Below, one piece after another: positions 17,040 through 26,494 of a stretch of 64,000 nt of DNA. This DNA comes from Streptomyces sp. NBC_01669 (lineage in GTDB: Bacteria; Actinomycetota; Actinomycetes; Streptomycetales; Streptomycetaceae), in assembly GCF_026339735.1 (NCBI RefSeq), contig NZ_JAPEQG010000001.1, positions 310,001 to 374,000 of the forward strand. Direction: 5' to 3'. Position numbers and translations under genes: made by a program. How positions within the stretch are numbered: the stretch's first letter is position 1; every line of letters starts with the position of its first letter. The notes beneath the pieces were generated by a model. That model was not told the origin of the DNA. It saw only the letters and a list, made by a program, of their open reading frames with translations, and searched no databases.

Positions 17040-19740
17040 GAGCAGCGCCGCCGCGGGGCCCGGCCACAGCGATCTCCTCGGCTCTCCCCCATCCGCCGCC
17101 GTACCGATAGCAAGCACGGCGGCCGGCCCGACAGCGGCAGGGCCGGACGGGGCCTCGCTGACGTCGTTGCAGGTGCTGCATTCTCTGGACAGCGGACCGC
17201 GCGGACTTCTGGAGACGCAGGCGGAGGAACGACTCGGGCGGCTCGGCGACAACACTCTTCCGGCCTGGCGTCCGGTCTCCTGGCCGCAGCGCTTCGTCCG
17301 CAGCCTGCGGGACCCGTTCACCTCGGTTCTGCTCTGTCTGGGTCTGGTCTCCGCCGCGGTCGGCGCGTGGGGCACCGCATCCGTGACTCTGGTGCTCGTG
17401 GTGGTCAGCTGTCTGCTGCGCTCCACGGAGGAACACCGGGCCGACGGGGCAATGGCGGCACTGCGGGAGCTGGTGGCGACGACCACGACCGTACTGCGCC
17501 GCACCGCTCCGGAGGCGGCGCCGTCGGCCCGTGAGCTGCCGGTCGCGGAGCTGGTGCCGGGCGATGTCATCCGGCTCAGCCCGGGAGATCTCGTGCCCGC
17601 TGATGTGCGGCTGCTCCGCGCGAGCGGGCTGACCGTGTATCAGTCCACTCTCACCGGGGAATCCTCGCCGGTCGAGAAGCATCCCGTCGACGCACCGCAC
17701 CGGCCGGCCGCGCCCTCTGCCGGACCACGCACCGAAACCGGAGTGGCCGGACCGTTCGCCGAGCCCCAGTTGTGCTTTCAGGGCAGCAGTGTCGCGTCCG
17801 GCAGCGGTACGGCGGTCGTGGTCGCGAGCGGTGGGAACACCCGGTTCGCCGCCGCGTACGCACGTTCCCCGCGCCGTCGCGGATCGAGCGCCTTCGACCG
17901 TTCGGTTCAGGGGATCTCCTGGACGTTGGTCCGGTTCATGCTGCTCACTCCCCCGCTGGTGCTGATGGCCAACGCGGCGCTGCGCGGGCGCGGTCTGGAG
18001 ACACTGCCGTTCGCCGTGGCGGTGGCGGTCGGTCTGACCCCGGAGATGCTCCCGGTCATCGTCACGACGGCGCTGGCCAGGGGCGCTTCGCTGCTCGCCC
18101 GCACCAGCGGGGTGATCGTCAAGCGGCTGCCCGCGCTGCACGATCTCGGTGCGATGGATGTGCTGTGCCTGGACAAGACGGGGACGCTGACCCAGGATCG
18201 GCCCGTCGTCGACCGGTCGGTGGACGGCGCGGGCCGGCCCGACGAGCAGGTGCTTCACTGGGCGGCGGTCAACGCCCTGTGGACGCTGCAGCTCGCCGAT
18301 CTGCCGGCCCCCGACGCGCTGGACGAGGCGGTGCTGGCCGCCGCGGCGGAGCGCAGTTGGCCTGACCCGCTGTCGGCGTACGACGGTGTGGCAGCCCTGC
18401 CGTTCGATCCGGTGCGCCGCCTCGCCACCGCTGTCGTCCGCCGTCCCGGACGGCTCGGCACCCACACCCTCGTGACCAAGGGAGCGGTGGAGGCGGTGCT
18501 CGAACGGTGCGCGCTGGACGACAGCGAGCGGGGCCGGCTGGGCGCCCTGGCCGCGCGCGAGGCCGCGAACGGGCTGCGGCTGCTCGCCGTGGCCCTGACC
18601 GAGCGAACCGCCCGACTCGGTCCGTACACACCGGCCGACGAGCGGGGGCTGACTTTCCTCGGCTTCGTCGCCCTGCAGGACGCCCTCGCGCCGACCGCTG
18701 CAGAAGCACTGCATGTACTGGAGCATCGCAGTGTCGCTGTGAAGATCCTCACCGGCGACCACCCGGGGACTGCTGCCCGTGCCTGCCGCGATCTGGGCCT
18801 CGACCCGGGCGAGGTGGTGTCCGCGGACCGGATCGACGTGCTGTCCGAGGCCGAACTCGCGGCGCTCGCCGGCCGGGTCACCGTGTTCGCCCGCTGTACG
18901 CCGGAGCACAAGGCCCGGATCGTCTCGGCGCTGCGTACCACCGGACGCACCACGGGTTTCCTGGGCGACGGGGTCAACGATCTGCCCGCGCTGCACGCCG
19001 CCGATGTCGGGATCTGCCCGCGCAACGCGGTCGACGTGGCGCGGGAGACCGCCGATGTGGTGCTCGCCGAGAAAAATCTCACCGCCATCGACGACGCGAT
19101 CATCGCGGGCCGGCGCAGCGGCGGCAACATCGCCACCTATCTACGGATCACACTGTCGTCGAACCTCGGCAATGTCATCGCCATGCTCGCCGCGGGTCTC
19201 CTGCTGCCGTTCCTGCCGATGCTCCCGGCGCAGGTCCTGGTCCAGAACCTGTGCTTCGATGTGGCGCAGCTCGCATTCGCCTTCGACCGTCCGGCGGCCG
19301 TGGTGCTGCGGCGGCCCGCGGTCCTGCACCACCGCGACTTCCTGCGCTTCATCACCGGATTCGGTCTGCTGAACGCGGCTGCCGACCTGGCCACATTCGC
19401 GGTGCTCGCCCTTGCCCTGCACGGATCTGCCACGTCCGGTGGTCAGGCGGCGTTCCACTCCGGGTGGTTCACCGAGAATCTGCTCACGCAGGCTCTGGTG
19501 ATGCTGCTGCTCCGGACCGGCCGGCGTACCGCCGAAGGCGACGGGGGCGGCCCGCTGCGCGTGGCCGCGGCCGGTCTTGCGCTGGTCGGCCTCCTGCTGC
19601 CGCTCACTCCGCTCGGGCCGCTGCTGGGGATGAGCGCGCTGCCGCCGCTCTATTACCTGTTGCTCGCCACAGTGCTCGCGCTGTACGCCTTTGGGCTGAG
19701 GACGGCCCGTAACCGCTACCGGCGCACCTGGAGAAACTGA
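17023..19740 (+). CDS. mgtA: P-type ATPase, Mg2+ translocating (P3B type)
   Basis: Integral membrane cation pump of 905 residues. It shows an N-terminal actuator region, TGES (about 211-214), the phosphorylated aspartate in DKTGT (about 384) and the hinge GDGVND (about 648). Membrane helices lie near 90-130, 300-355 and in the C-terminal third. LCLDKTGTLTQDRP and the overall layout are closest to MgtA/MgtB magnesium pumps. Start is the GTG at 17023 inside the end of the ArsR gene. The gene ends in ATGA overlap with a GNAT gene, so the three form one operon. Metal specificity is by resemblance only; regulation by ArsR rather than an Mg2+ riboswitch is unusual. Confidence 0.88.
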   Translation: MSSVPESSAAAGPGHSDLLGSPPSAAVPIASTAAGPTAAGPDGASLTSLQVLHSLDSGPRGLLETQAEERLGRLGDNTLPAWRPVSWPQRFVRSLRDPFTSVLLCLGLVSAAVGAWGTASVTLVLVVVSCLLRSTEEHRADGAMAALRELVATTTTVLRRTAPEAAPSARELPVAELVPGDVIRLSPGDLVPADVRLLRASGLTVYQSTLTGESSPVEKHPVDAPHRPAAPSAGPRTETGVAGPFAEPQLCFQGSSVASGSGTAVVVASGGNTRFAAAYARSPRRRGSSAFDRSVQGISWTLVRFMLLTPPLVLMANAALRGRGLETLPFAVAVAVGLTPEMLPVIVTTALARGASLLARTSGVIVKRLPALHDLGAMDVLCLDKTGTLTQDRPVVDRSVDGAGRPDEQVLHWAAVNALWTLQLADLPAPDALDEAVLAAAAERSWPDPLSAYDGVAALPFDPVRRLATAVVRRPGRLGTHTLVTKGAVEAVLERCALDDSERGRLGALAAREAANGLRLLAVALTERTARLGPYTPADERGLTFLGFVALQDALAPTAAEALHVLEHRSVAVKILTGDHPGTAARACRDLGLDPGEVVSADRIDVLSEAELAALAGRVTVFARCTPEHKARIVSALRTTGRTTGFLGDGVNDLPALHAADVGICPRNAVDVARETADVVLAEKNLTAIDDAIIAGRRSGGNIATYLRITLSSNLGNVIAMLAAGLLLPFLPMLPAQVLVQNLCFDVAQLAFAFDRPAAVVLRRPAVLHHRDFLRFITGFGLLNAAADLATFAVLALALHGSATSGGQAAFHSGWFTENLLTQALVMLLLRTGRRTAEGDGGGPLRVAAAGLALVGLLLPLTPLGPLLGMSALPPLYYLLLATVLALYAFGLRTARNRYRRTWRN

Positions 19741-20234
19741 TGCCCCTGCCGCACGTCCGTGTCCACGTACGTCGCGCCACTCCCGACGATGTGCCCGCTC
19801 TGGTGCGGATGCGCGCCCTGATGCTTTCGGACATGGGGGTGGAGACCGGTGACGCCGATGCTCCGTGGCGGGCGGCCTCGGCCCAGTGGTTCGCCGAGCG
19901 GCTGCGGCTTCCCGGCGAGTTCGCCGCGTTCCTGGTCGACGATCCGGAGCTCGGCGTCGTGGCGAGTGCGGTGGGCGCGTGCGATGCGCACGCACCCAGC
20001 CCGGCCAATCCCAGCGGGCTGCACGGGCACATCTCCAATGTGGCCACCGATCCGCGGCGTCGGCGCCGCGGGCATGCGGTGGCCTGCCTCGATGCGCTGC
20101 TGACGTGGTTCCGGGAGGAGACGCCCGTCACGGTGGTCGATCTCAACGCGACTGCGGACGGCGCGGGGCTGTACGAGTCGTTCGGCTTCGCACCGCCGCG
20201 TCACCCCGCCCTGCAGCTCCGGACGGGAGCCTGA
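19740..20234 (+). CDS. GNAT family N-acetyltransferase
   Basis: Product of 164 residues with the GNAT acetyl-CoA motif ISNVATDPRRRRRGHAVACL and an AGLYESFGFAPP ending typical of the fold. Its ATG overlaps the stop of the P-type ATPase gene (ATGA), so it belongs to the same operon. The acceptor substrate is unknown. It converges with the LCP gene, with only 10 nt between the two stops. Confidence 0.88.
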   Translation: MPLPHVRVHVRRATPDDVPALVRMRALMLSDMGVETGDADAPWRAASAQWFAERLRLPGEFAAFLVDDPELGVVASAVGACDAHAPSPANPSGLHGHISNVATDPRRRRRGHAVACLDALLTWFREETPVTVVDLNATADGAGLYESFGFAPPRHPALQLRTGA

Positions 20235-20244
20235 TCGCGCTCGG

Positions 20245-21744
20245 TCAGCCGTACGAGAGGTCCTTGCACAGGTCTTCATCGGCCGACCGCGCCCCGTCGC
20301 CGACGGTGGAAGGAACTGCGCTGGGTGTCGGCGTGGCCTCGGCAGCGGGCGACGGATTCTCTGCGTACGAGGTCCCGAGGACCACCTGGATGCCCGGGGT
20401 GCCGGACGCCATGGTCCGTGCCCCGGCGAAGAGGCGCGCGGTGGTCTCCGCATCGGCCTCCAGACCCGGCCCGTACTGGATGACGGTCGACATGCGGTCC
20501 TGGTTGCTCGCGGTGGCTGTACCGGTGACGGTGAAGCCGTGGGCGCGCAGAAGTTCGGCGGCGCGGACCGCAAGGCCGTTGACCCTGGTGCCGTTGTAGA
20601 CGGCGAGGCTGATGCCCGTACCGGAGACGGGGGCAGGGGCGACGGGCGACGGTGACGCGTCGTCCGGCCTCTTGGCGCTGCGGCCGCCCTTGCCCTGACC
20701 GCTGGCGTCCTGACCGTCGATCGTCCGGTCGGCCTTGAGCGCCTCCCAGAGAGCGTGGGCCTCCGGTTCGACGATCGCGACGCGCGCGCCCTCGTAACGC
20801 CACGGGACGGTGACGAACCGGGTGTTGCGCAGATCGATGTTCTTCATCGACATGGCGAACTTCAGCAGCCGGTCGGCCGATCCGAGTCCGGGGTCCACGG
20901 TCATCGAGTCGGCCGCCGCGTCGGCGAGCGGCAGCAGGGTGGTCGGGTTCAGTCCCTGGGACTTGACCTTCTTGATGAGAGAGCCGATGAAAGCCTGCTG
21001 CCGTTTGATCCGTCCGATGTCGGATCCGTCGCCGATGCCGTGCCGGATCCGCACGTAGTCGAGTGCCCGCTGCCCGGAGACGGTCTGCGGCCCTTTGGCG
21101 AAGACCAGTGCGCCCCGCGTGGGCCGGTTCGGGCTGAGGTCCCGCTGGTAGATGTCCTGCGGCAGGCAGACCGGTACTCCGCCGACGGCGGAGGTCAGTG
21201 CGGAGAAGCCGGAGAAGTCCACGACGACGGTGTGGTCGACGCGCAGGCCGGTGAGGTGTTCCACAGTGTTCTGGGTGCAGGCCGGGTTTCCCTCGGCGGT
21301 CTCCCCCACCGAGAACGCCCCGTTGAACATGACGTGGTGCTGCGGTGCGGTCCACTCGCCGCCGGGTGTCCTGCATGCCGGGATGTCGACCATGGAGTCA
21401 CGGGGGATGGACACGGCGACGGCGTGCCGGTGGTCGGCGTACACATGGAGCAGGAACGCGGTGTCGGAGCGCCCCACGGTGCCCTTGCCGCCACCCAGCT
21501 TCCTGTTGGCGCCGGAGCGTGTGTCCGATCCGATGACAAGCACGTTCTGCCCGTTCGACGAGGCGGGTGGCCGGTCGCCCGAGATCCCGTCAGCGCCGAA
21601 GGTGTCGATCTGGCCGGTCAGTTTGAGGTAGCCCCAGCCGACCCCCGCGACCAGCAGGATGAGGAACGACAGCCCCATCATGGCGGTGCGCCCGAGTCTG
21701 CCGCCCCGTCCCCCGCCCGCCGCCACCTTGCGACTGCCTGTCAT
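20245..21744 (-). CDS. LytR-CpsA-Psr (LCP) family cell-wall ligase
   Basis: Membrane-anchored transferase thought to attach phosphate-linked glycopolymers to peptidoglycan. It has 499 residues: a cytoplasmic N terminus, one membrane helix ([20 protein letters not shown], about residues 20-40) and the LCP domain ([27 protein letters not shown] and the [20 protein letters not shown] stretch with catalytic arginines). A C-terminal LytR_C-like domain near 390-470 reads [23 protein letters not shown] at 21744 follows GAGGAG on the minus strand. It is transcribed alone. Confidence 0.93.
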   Translation of the reverse strand: MTGSRKVAAGGGRGGRLGRTAMMGLSFLILLVAGVGWGYLKLTGQIDTFGADGISGDRPPASSNGQNVLVIGSDTRSGANRKLGGGKGTVGRSDTAFLLHVYADHRHAVAVSIPRDSMVDIPACRTPGGEWTAPQHHVMFNGAFSVGETAEGNPACTQNTVEHLTGLRVDHTVVVDFSGFSALTSAVGGVPVCLPQDIYQRDLSPNRPTRGALVFAKGPQTVSGQRALDYVRIRHGIGDGSDIGRIKRQQAFIGSLIKKVKSQGLNPTTLLPLADAAADSMTVDPGLGSADRLLKFAMSMKNIDLRNTRFVTVPWRYEGARVAIVEPEAHALWEALKADRTIDGQDASGQGKGGRSAKRPDDASPSPVAPAPVSGTGISLAVYNGTRVNGLAVRAAELLRAHGFTVTGTATASNQDRMSTVIQYGPGLEADAETTARLFAGARTMASGTPGIQVVLGTSYAENPSPAAEATPTPSAVPSTVGDGARSADEDLCKDLSYG

Positions 21745-21918
21745 TGGTCTCCTCGTCCGCTCGGTTCCGGCTTCCATGGAGGAAGACGTCCGACCCCGCC
21801 CCACGGTTGTACAGTTGCGCAATGTAGCAAGTATCGCTGCGCTAATGGATCACCAGACCTACCCACAGCGGACCGGATCCACCAATTCCGGAAGTCCGCG
21901 AAGAAGGGCGGAACCCAC

Positions 21919-22083
21919 ATGCTGCGCAACGGCCTTGAGCCCTGGCACCTGTTGATTGTCGCGGCTGTACTGATCGTGCTGTTCGGATCGAAGAAACTGC
22001 CGGACACCGCCCGCGCCCTGGGCAAATCTCTGCGGATCCTGAAGAGTGAGGCGAAGGCGATGAAGGAGACCGACCCGCAGTGA
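21919..22083 (+). CDS. tatA: TatA-like twin-arginine translocase subunit
   Basis: Short protein of 54 residues: one N-terminal helix ([17 protein letters not shown]), the FG hinge followed by [18 protein letters not shown] amphipathic helix, then a brief charged tail. This is the TatA layout, though shorter than the main TatA of most species (about 90). It is not with tatB or tatC, so it may be an accessory copy. ATG at 21919 is chosen as the start of the homologous region. Confidence 0.82.
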   Translation: MLRNGLEPWHLLIVAAVLIVLFGSKKLPDTARALGKSLRILKSEAKAMKETDPQ

Positions 22084-22233
22084 GCCGGGTGGCGGCACGG
22101 TACGGTACGCGCTCGACATTTCATGGCTTGCGCAATCAGGGAACCTTGGATGAAGGACCGCCGTTGACGCGGTAACGGCGGAGGTAGCGCCGATCGATGC
22201 ATCATCGGATCACTGGACCAACGGAGGAAGTTC

Positions 22234-22809
22234 ATGGGTGTGACCCTGGCCAAGGGTGGCAACGTCTCCCTGTCGAAGGAGGCGCCGGGGCTGACCGCAG
22301 TGACGGTCGGCCTGGGCTGGGACGTACGGACGACGACGGGCGCCGATCACGACCTGGATGCCAGTGCGCTGCTGTGCTCCGACGCCGGGAAGGTCCTCTC
22401 GGACCTGCACTTCGTTTTCTACAACAACCTCACCAGCCCGGACGGTTCGGTGCAGCACACCGGTGACAACCTGACCGGCGAGGGCGAGGGCGACGACGAG
22501 TCCATCAACGTGGACCTGGCCGGTGTACCACTGGACGTGGCAAAGATCGTCTTTCCGGTCTCCATCCATGAGGCGCAGAGCCGTGGGCAGAGCTTCGGCC
22601 AGGTCCGCAACGCGTTCATCCGCGTGGTGAACCGGGCGAACGGCGTGGAGTTGGCCCGTTACGACCTGAGCGAGGACGCCTCCACGGAGACGGCCATGGT
22701 CTTCGGCGAGTTGTACCGGCACGGTACGGAGTGGAAGTTCCGCGCGGTGGGACAGGGGTACGCGTCGGGGCTGGCCGGTATCGCGTCCGACTACGGCGTC
22801 AATGTCTGA
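22234..22809 (+). CDS. TerD family stress protein
   Basis: Calcium-binding beta-sandwich protein of 191 residues of the TerD/CABP family. It begins [15 protein letters not shown] and has the Ca2+-binding acidic motifs [12 protein letters not shown] and [14 protein letters not shown], followed by [25 protein letters not shown] precedes the ATG. Streptomyces genomes carry many copies; roles in tellurite tolerance and calcium-linked development have been proposed. It is alone here, not in a terZABCDE cluster. Confidence 0.95.
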   Translation: MGVTLAKGGNVSLSKEAPGLTAVTVGLGWDVRTTTGADHDLDASALLCSDAGKVLSDLHFVFYNNLTSPDGSVQHTGDNLTGEGEGDDESINVDLAGVPLDVAKIVFPVSIHEAQSRGQSFGQVRNAFIRVVNRANGVELARYDLSEDASTETAMVFGELYRHGTEWKFRAVGQGYASGLAGIASDYGVNV

Positions 22810-22840
22810 TCGCTCGAAGTCGCGCTCCTGAGCGGCGGTT

Positions 22841-23281
22841 TCAGAGTGCCCGCAGTCCGTTGATCACCTCGCGGAGGATCCTCTCGTCGGGTAGCTGCGC
22901 GGGCGGTACGGGGCGGCTGACCCGCACATGGCCGGCTTCGAGCAGATCTCCGAGGAGGACCCGGACGACGCCGACCGGGAGGTCGGCGTCGGCGGAGAGT
23001 TCCGCGACGGACTGGGTCTCGGAGCGGCACAATGTGAGCAGCGCGCGGTGTTCGGGGCCCAGTTGGGAATCCTCGGAGCTGTCCGGTGCGTGGTCGGCGG
23101 CGGAGACCAGTGCGATCAGGTCGAAGTGCACTCCGCCCGGGCCCGGTTCGGTCCGCCCGCCCGTCATGGCGTACGGGCGGACCAAGGGCCCTGCCTCGGC
23201 GTCGTACCACTGGCTGCCAGGCAGTTCGGGCGGGTCCGGGAAGCTCTCGATGAATCCGGGGCCCTCGCTGGTCATGTCCAC
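22841..23281 (-). CDS. cvnC: DUF742 protein (CvnC)
   Basis: Conservon C protein of 146 residues. It has the family opening PLVRPYAMTGGRT and FDLIALV and a winged-helix-like part (ETQSVAELSADADLPVGVVR) ending with LREVINGLRAL. It lies 16 nt after the roadblock gene on the same strand, in the A-B-C order of cvn operons. No GTPase gene follows; the next gene downstream on this strand is the LCP gene. Confidence 0.92.
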   Translation of the reverse strand: MDMTSEGPGFIESFPDPPELPGSQWYDAEAGPLVRPYAMTGGRTEPGPGGVHFDLIALVSAADHAPDSSEDSQLGPEHRALLTLCRSETQSVAELSADADLPVGVVRVLLGDLLEAGHVRVSRPVPPAQLPDERILREVINGLRAL

Positions 23282-23297
23282 TGCTGTCTCCGCCCTC

Positions 23298-23735
23298 TCA
23301 GCCGGCCGGGGACGGGGGTACGGAGAACCGCGGCGGGGTACGCAGGTGCTCGCCGACCCGTTTGACGAGCCGGGCCATCTCGTAGGCGACCAGTCCGATA
23401 TCGGCGAAGGCCGTGCTCAGCACGGCGAGGCAGGAACCGTCCCCGGCGGCTGCGACGAAGAGGAAGCCGTCGTCCATCTCGACCATCGTCTGACGTACCT
23501 CCCCGGCCTGGAAGTGCCGTCCGGCGCCCTTCGCGAGGCTGTGGAATCCGGAGGCGACCGCGGCCAGGTGCTCGGCGTCCTCGCGGCTGAGGGCGCTGGA
23601 GGCGCCCACGGCCAGACCGTCGCTGGAGAGCACCACGGCGTGCCGGACTTCGCCGACCCGGGCCACCAGATCGTCCAGCAGCCAGTCGAGTTCGCCCGAG
23701 TGCCTGCGCACCTCGGTCCGCTCGTTCGCGATCAT
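23298..23735 (-). CDS. cvnB: Roadblock/LC7 domain protein (CvnB)
   Basis: Product of 145 residues with the roadblock fold (GELDWLLDDLVARVGEVRHA, SSDGLAVGAS, AAAGDGSCLAVLS). In cvn operons it bridges the CvnA sensor and the CvnD GTPase. Its start overlaps the stop of the CvnA gene by 4 nt (ATGA), so translation is coupled. Paralogue of the gene at 15173-15586. Confidence 0.93.
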   Translation of the reverse strand: MIANERTEVRRHSGELDWLLDDLVARVGEVRHAVVLSSDGLAVGASSALSREDAEHLAAVASGFHSLAKGAGRHFQAGEVRQTMVEMDDGFLFVAAAGDGSCLAVLSTAFADIGLVAYEMARLVKRVGEHLRTPPRFSVPPSPAG

Positions 23736-26428
23736 GCGTGGTCTCCTTCGCTGCGGGGACGGGGTTCGGTGGTGGTTCGGTGCGGCGCCGTCGTGCCTGG
23801 GGCGGCGCCGCCGCCGCGTACCCAGCCGTTGCGGTAGGCGGTCATACGGTCCCTGGCCTGTTCCGGAGTGCGCTCAGCGGGTCCGTCCATGCCGTTTCCG
23901 TCGTCGATCCGGGTCGGCTCGGGCCGGGGCTCCTCGCGCAGTTGCGGAACGAGGTGGGCCTGCCGGACCCGGCGGGGAAGTGAGCTGTCGCCCTCCCCCT
24001 CGGTCTCGTGGGATTCCCGGGCTTCCCTGCTCGCGGGGGCTTCGCGGCTCTGGCTGGATTCCGTGCTCTCCCGGATCCCGCGGGTTCCGTGCTCGGCCCC
24101 CGCCTGCTCATCGCTCCGGTCCTCGACCGCTCTGCGGGAGCGTGGGCGCAGCGCGGTGACTCCGGCCGTGGGCCCCGTGCGCGACTCCAGCGCAGGCACC
24201 GGAACCGGGGCGGGGAACGCGGTCGCCGCCTGCGAACGCACCGCACGGGGGCCGCCGAACGCCACACCATCGCTTTCCTGCTGACGCTCGACCGATGCCT
24301 TCTCCGGTACGGCCTCTTCTCCGCCCGCCGGGAGCGCGCCCTGCAGCTCTCCGCCCGCCGGGAGCGCGCCCTGCAGCAGTTCGGTCGGCAGCAGGACCAC
24401 TGCTGTCGTTCCGCCGTACGGCGAAGTGCGCAGCTTGACCTTGATGTGGTGCCGGACCGAGAGCTTGCTGACCACGAAGAGGCCGAGCCGGTCGCTGTCG
24501 AAGAGGTCGAGTGCCTCCGCCTGTTCGATGCGCCGGTTGGCCTCGCCGAGGAGTTCGTCGCCCATGCCGAGTCCGCGGTCCTCGATCTCCAGGGCGTAGC
24601 CGTTGCCCACGGGTTCGCCGGTGATCCGGACCTTGGTGTGCGGTGGCGAGAACTGCGTGGCGTTCTCCACGAGTTCCGCGAGGAGGTGGGTGAGGTCGGC
24701 GACCGCCGTGCCCTTGACCGCGGCATCCGGCAGTTGTCGCACCTCCACCCGGGCGTAGTCCTCGATCTCGGAGACGGCCGCGCGTACGACATTCGTCAGC
24801 GGTACGGGCATTCGCCAGGCGCGTCCGGGGGCCGCACCGGACAGGATGATCAGACTCTCCGCGTGCCGCCGCATCCGGGTGGTGAGGTGATCGAGGCGGA
24901 ACAGGTCGCTGAGTTCGCCGGGATCGTCCGCGCGGCGCTCCATGCTGTCGAGGAGGTTGAGCTGGCGGTGGACCAGCACCTGGCTGCGGCGGGCGAGGTT
25001 GACGAAGACCCCGGAGATGCCGTCGGCGAGTTCGGCGCGTTCGACGGCGGCGCCGAGAGCGACCCGGTGCACGATGCCGAGGGCCTCACCGACCTGGCCT
25101 ATCTCGTCGTGCGAGGTCGGGCCGGGCGGTGCCTCGGCCTGGATGTCGAGTTCCTCGCCCGCCCGGAGGCGCTGCATCGCACGGGGCAGTTTGCGGCGGG
25201 CGATCTCGAGGGCACTGTTGCGCAGGCTGACGAGTTCGACGACGAGCTCACGACCGATGCGTACGGAGATCACGAGCGAGGCCGCGACGGCGACGCAGCC
25301 GAAGAGGACGGCCGCTCCGGACGGGCTGAACAGTCCGCGGGTGAGCGGGTCGGCGCGGTCCGCAGCGCTTTCTGCGGCTCCGGTGCCGATGGCGCGCCAT
25401 TGGCTCCGTACGCTCGCCGCGGCCGGATCCCAGTCGGCGGCGGGCACCGCCCGGGCGGCTTCCGAACCGGGTCGCGCGGTGAGCACCCTGTCCTCGGCAT
25501 CCTCGATCCGGTGGTAGGCGGACCGCGCGGTGACCTTCTGCCAGGCGGCGCGTTCGGTAGGAGGGAGATCGGCGCCGGCGGTCTCGGTGAGGTTCCTGCG
25601 GGTCTCCACAGCCCCGGTGAACTGGACCAGTTGGCGGCCGTCGAGGCGCTTGGTGAGGGCGGCCGTGGCGAGCAGTGCGTCCTCGCGGGCCAGCATCTCG
25701 TCGGCGCGGGCCAGTTCGAGGAGTACGCGGGCGTCGGACCCGAGCGCGTCGTCCTGGATTCCGGTGAGGGCGCCGGAGACGCCGAAGCCCGCGGTGACTA
25801 CCTGGGTGTACCGGTCGTACACGGCGCTCTCGTCGCGCTCCTGGCTCCCCGTGCCCCCGTCCGCGCGCAGTTCGTGCGTACGGTCGAGGAACCGGTCGAG
25901 CCGGTCGGCGACGCCGGCCGGGAGGCGGCCGGCATCGGCGATGGTGTGGTCCTTGTCCAGTCGCAGCGCGGCGAGCGCGGTATCGGTGCGTTTGGTCTGC
26001 TGTTCCAGTGCCTTGGCGTGGGCACTGCTGGGCGCGGCGGTCTGGATCAGGGCGGCTCTGCGTTCGGCCTGGAGGGCGGTGACAGCGGTGGATATCGGCG
26101 CCCGCACTTCTTCGTCCGCGCGTTGCAGCTGCCGCAGCCGTGCCACGTCCTGGGCCGTGTTGACCGTGGCGAAGCCCCAGAGAGCCAGCAGCGAGACGAC
26201 GGGCACCACCAGCAGCGAGATGATCTTCGCGCGTACGGTCCTGGGGCGCAGGGTCCGGCGTCCATGTGGCCCGGACGTCTGCTGCGTCAGCAGCAGATGT
26301 GCGTCGCGTTCGGCGCTCTCGTCGGCCGGCGGCCCCGCGTGCGCGCGGCGTCCGCGCGCCGTGGGCGCGGGACCGGGCCGGGCGCCGGTCGTCGTGCCGG
26401 GGTCCGGGGTCGTGCGGGGTGGGCGCAT
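23732..26428 (-). CDS. cvnA: Conservon sensor histidine-kinase-like protein (CvnA)
   Basis: Membrane sensor of 898 residues. A basic Pro-rich N terminus precedes helix 1 (IISLLVVPVVSLLALWGF, about 70-90), then a nitrate/nitrite-sensor-like extracellular domain, helix 2 (VLFGCVAVAASLVISV, about 360-380) and a HAMP-like linker. The C-terminal ATPase domain has the N box LLAELVENATQFSP and GLGMGDELL. No classic phospho-acceptor H box is obvious, as in other CvnA proteins. The long disordered tail contains the duplicated segment QGALPAGGE. It heads the B and C genes and lies 66 nt after the MHYT gene. Confidence 0.92.
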   Translation of the reverse strand: MRPPRTTPDPGTTTGARPGPAPTARGRRAHAGPPADESAERDAHLLLTQQTSGPHGRRTLRPRTVRAKIISLLVVPVVSLLALWGFATVNTAQDVARLRQLQRADEEVRAPISTAVTALQAERRAALIQTAAPSSAHAKALEQQTKRTDTALAALRLDKDHTIADAGRLPAGVADRLDRFLDRTHELRADGGTGSQERDESAVYDRYTQVVTAGFGVSGALTGIQDDALGSDARVLLELARADEMLAREDALLATAALTKRLDGRQLVQFTGAVETRRNLTETAGADLPPTERAAWQKVTARSAYHRIEDAEDRVLTARPGSEAARAVPAADWDPAAASVRSQWRAIGTGAAESAADRADPLTRGLFSPSGAAVLFGCVAVAASLVISVRIGRELVVELVSLRNSALEIARRKLPRAMQRLRAGEELDIQAEAPPGPTSHDEIGQVGEALGIVHRVALGAAVERAELADGISGVFVNLARRSQVLVHRQLNLLDSMERRADDPGELSDLFRLDHLTTRMRRHAESLIILSGAAPGRAWRMPVPLTNVVRAAVSEIEDYARVEVRQLPDAAVKGTAVADLTHLLAELVENATQFSPPHTKVRITGEPVGNGYALEIEDRGLGMGDELLGEANRRIEQAEALDLFDSDRLGLFVVSKLSVRHHIKVKLRTSPYGGTTAVVLLPTELLQGALPAGGELQGALPAGGEEAVPEKASVERQQESDGVAFGGPRAVRSQAATAFPAPVPVPALESRTGPTAGVTALRPRSRRAVEDRSDEQAGAEHGTRGIRESTESSQSREAPASREARESHETEGEGDSSLPRRVRQAHLVPQLREEPRPEPTRIDDGNGMDGPAERTPEQARDRMTAYRNGWVRGGGAAPGTTAPHRTTTEPRPRSEGDHA
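24318..24377. repeat. Exact 30-bp tandem duplication inside cvnA
   Basis: Two identical 30-bp units (24318-24347 and 24348-24377) encode a repeated QGALPAGGEL-type decapeptide between the ATPase domain and the disordered tail of CvnA. It keeps the frame and looks recent because both copies are identical. Confidence 0.75.
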
Positions 26429-26494
26429 GGCCTCCTCGTTCCGGGTGTGGAGCTGGGCAGGGGCGAAAGGGGGCTGTGCTGTGACGTCAGGGCG

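Noticed and set aside
16852..18996. 714-codon open frame opposite the P-type ATPase
   Set aside because: The ATPase carries DKTGT and GDGVND; the opposite frame has repetitive Arg/Gly/Gln sequence and no motif.
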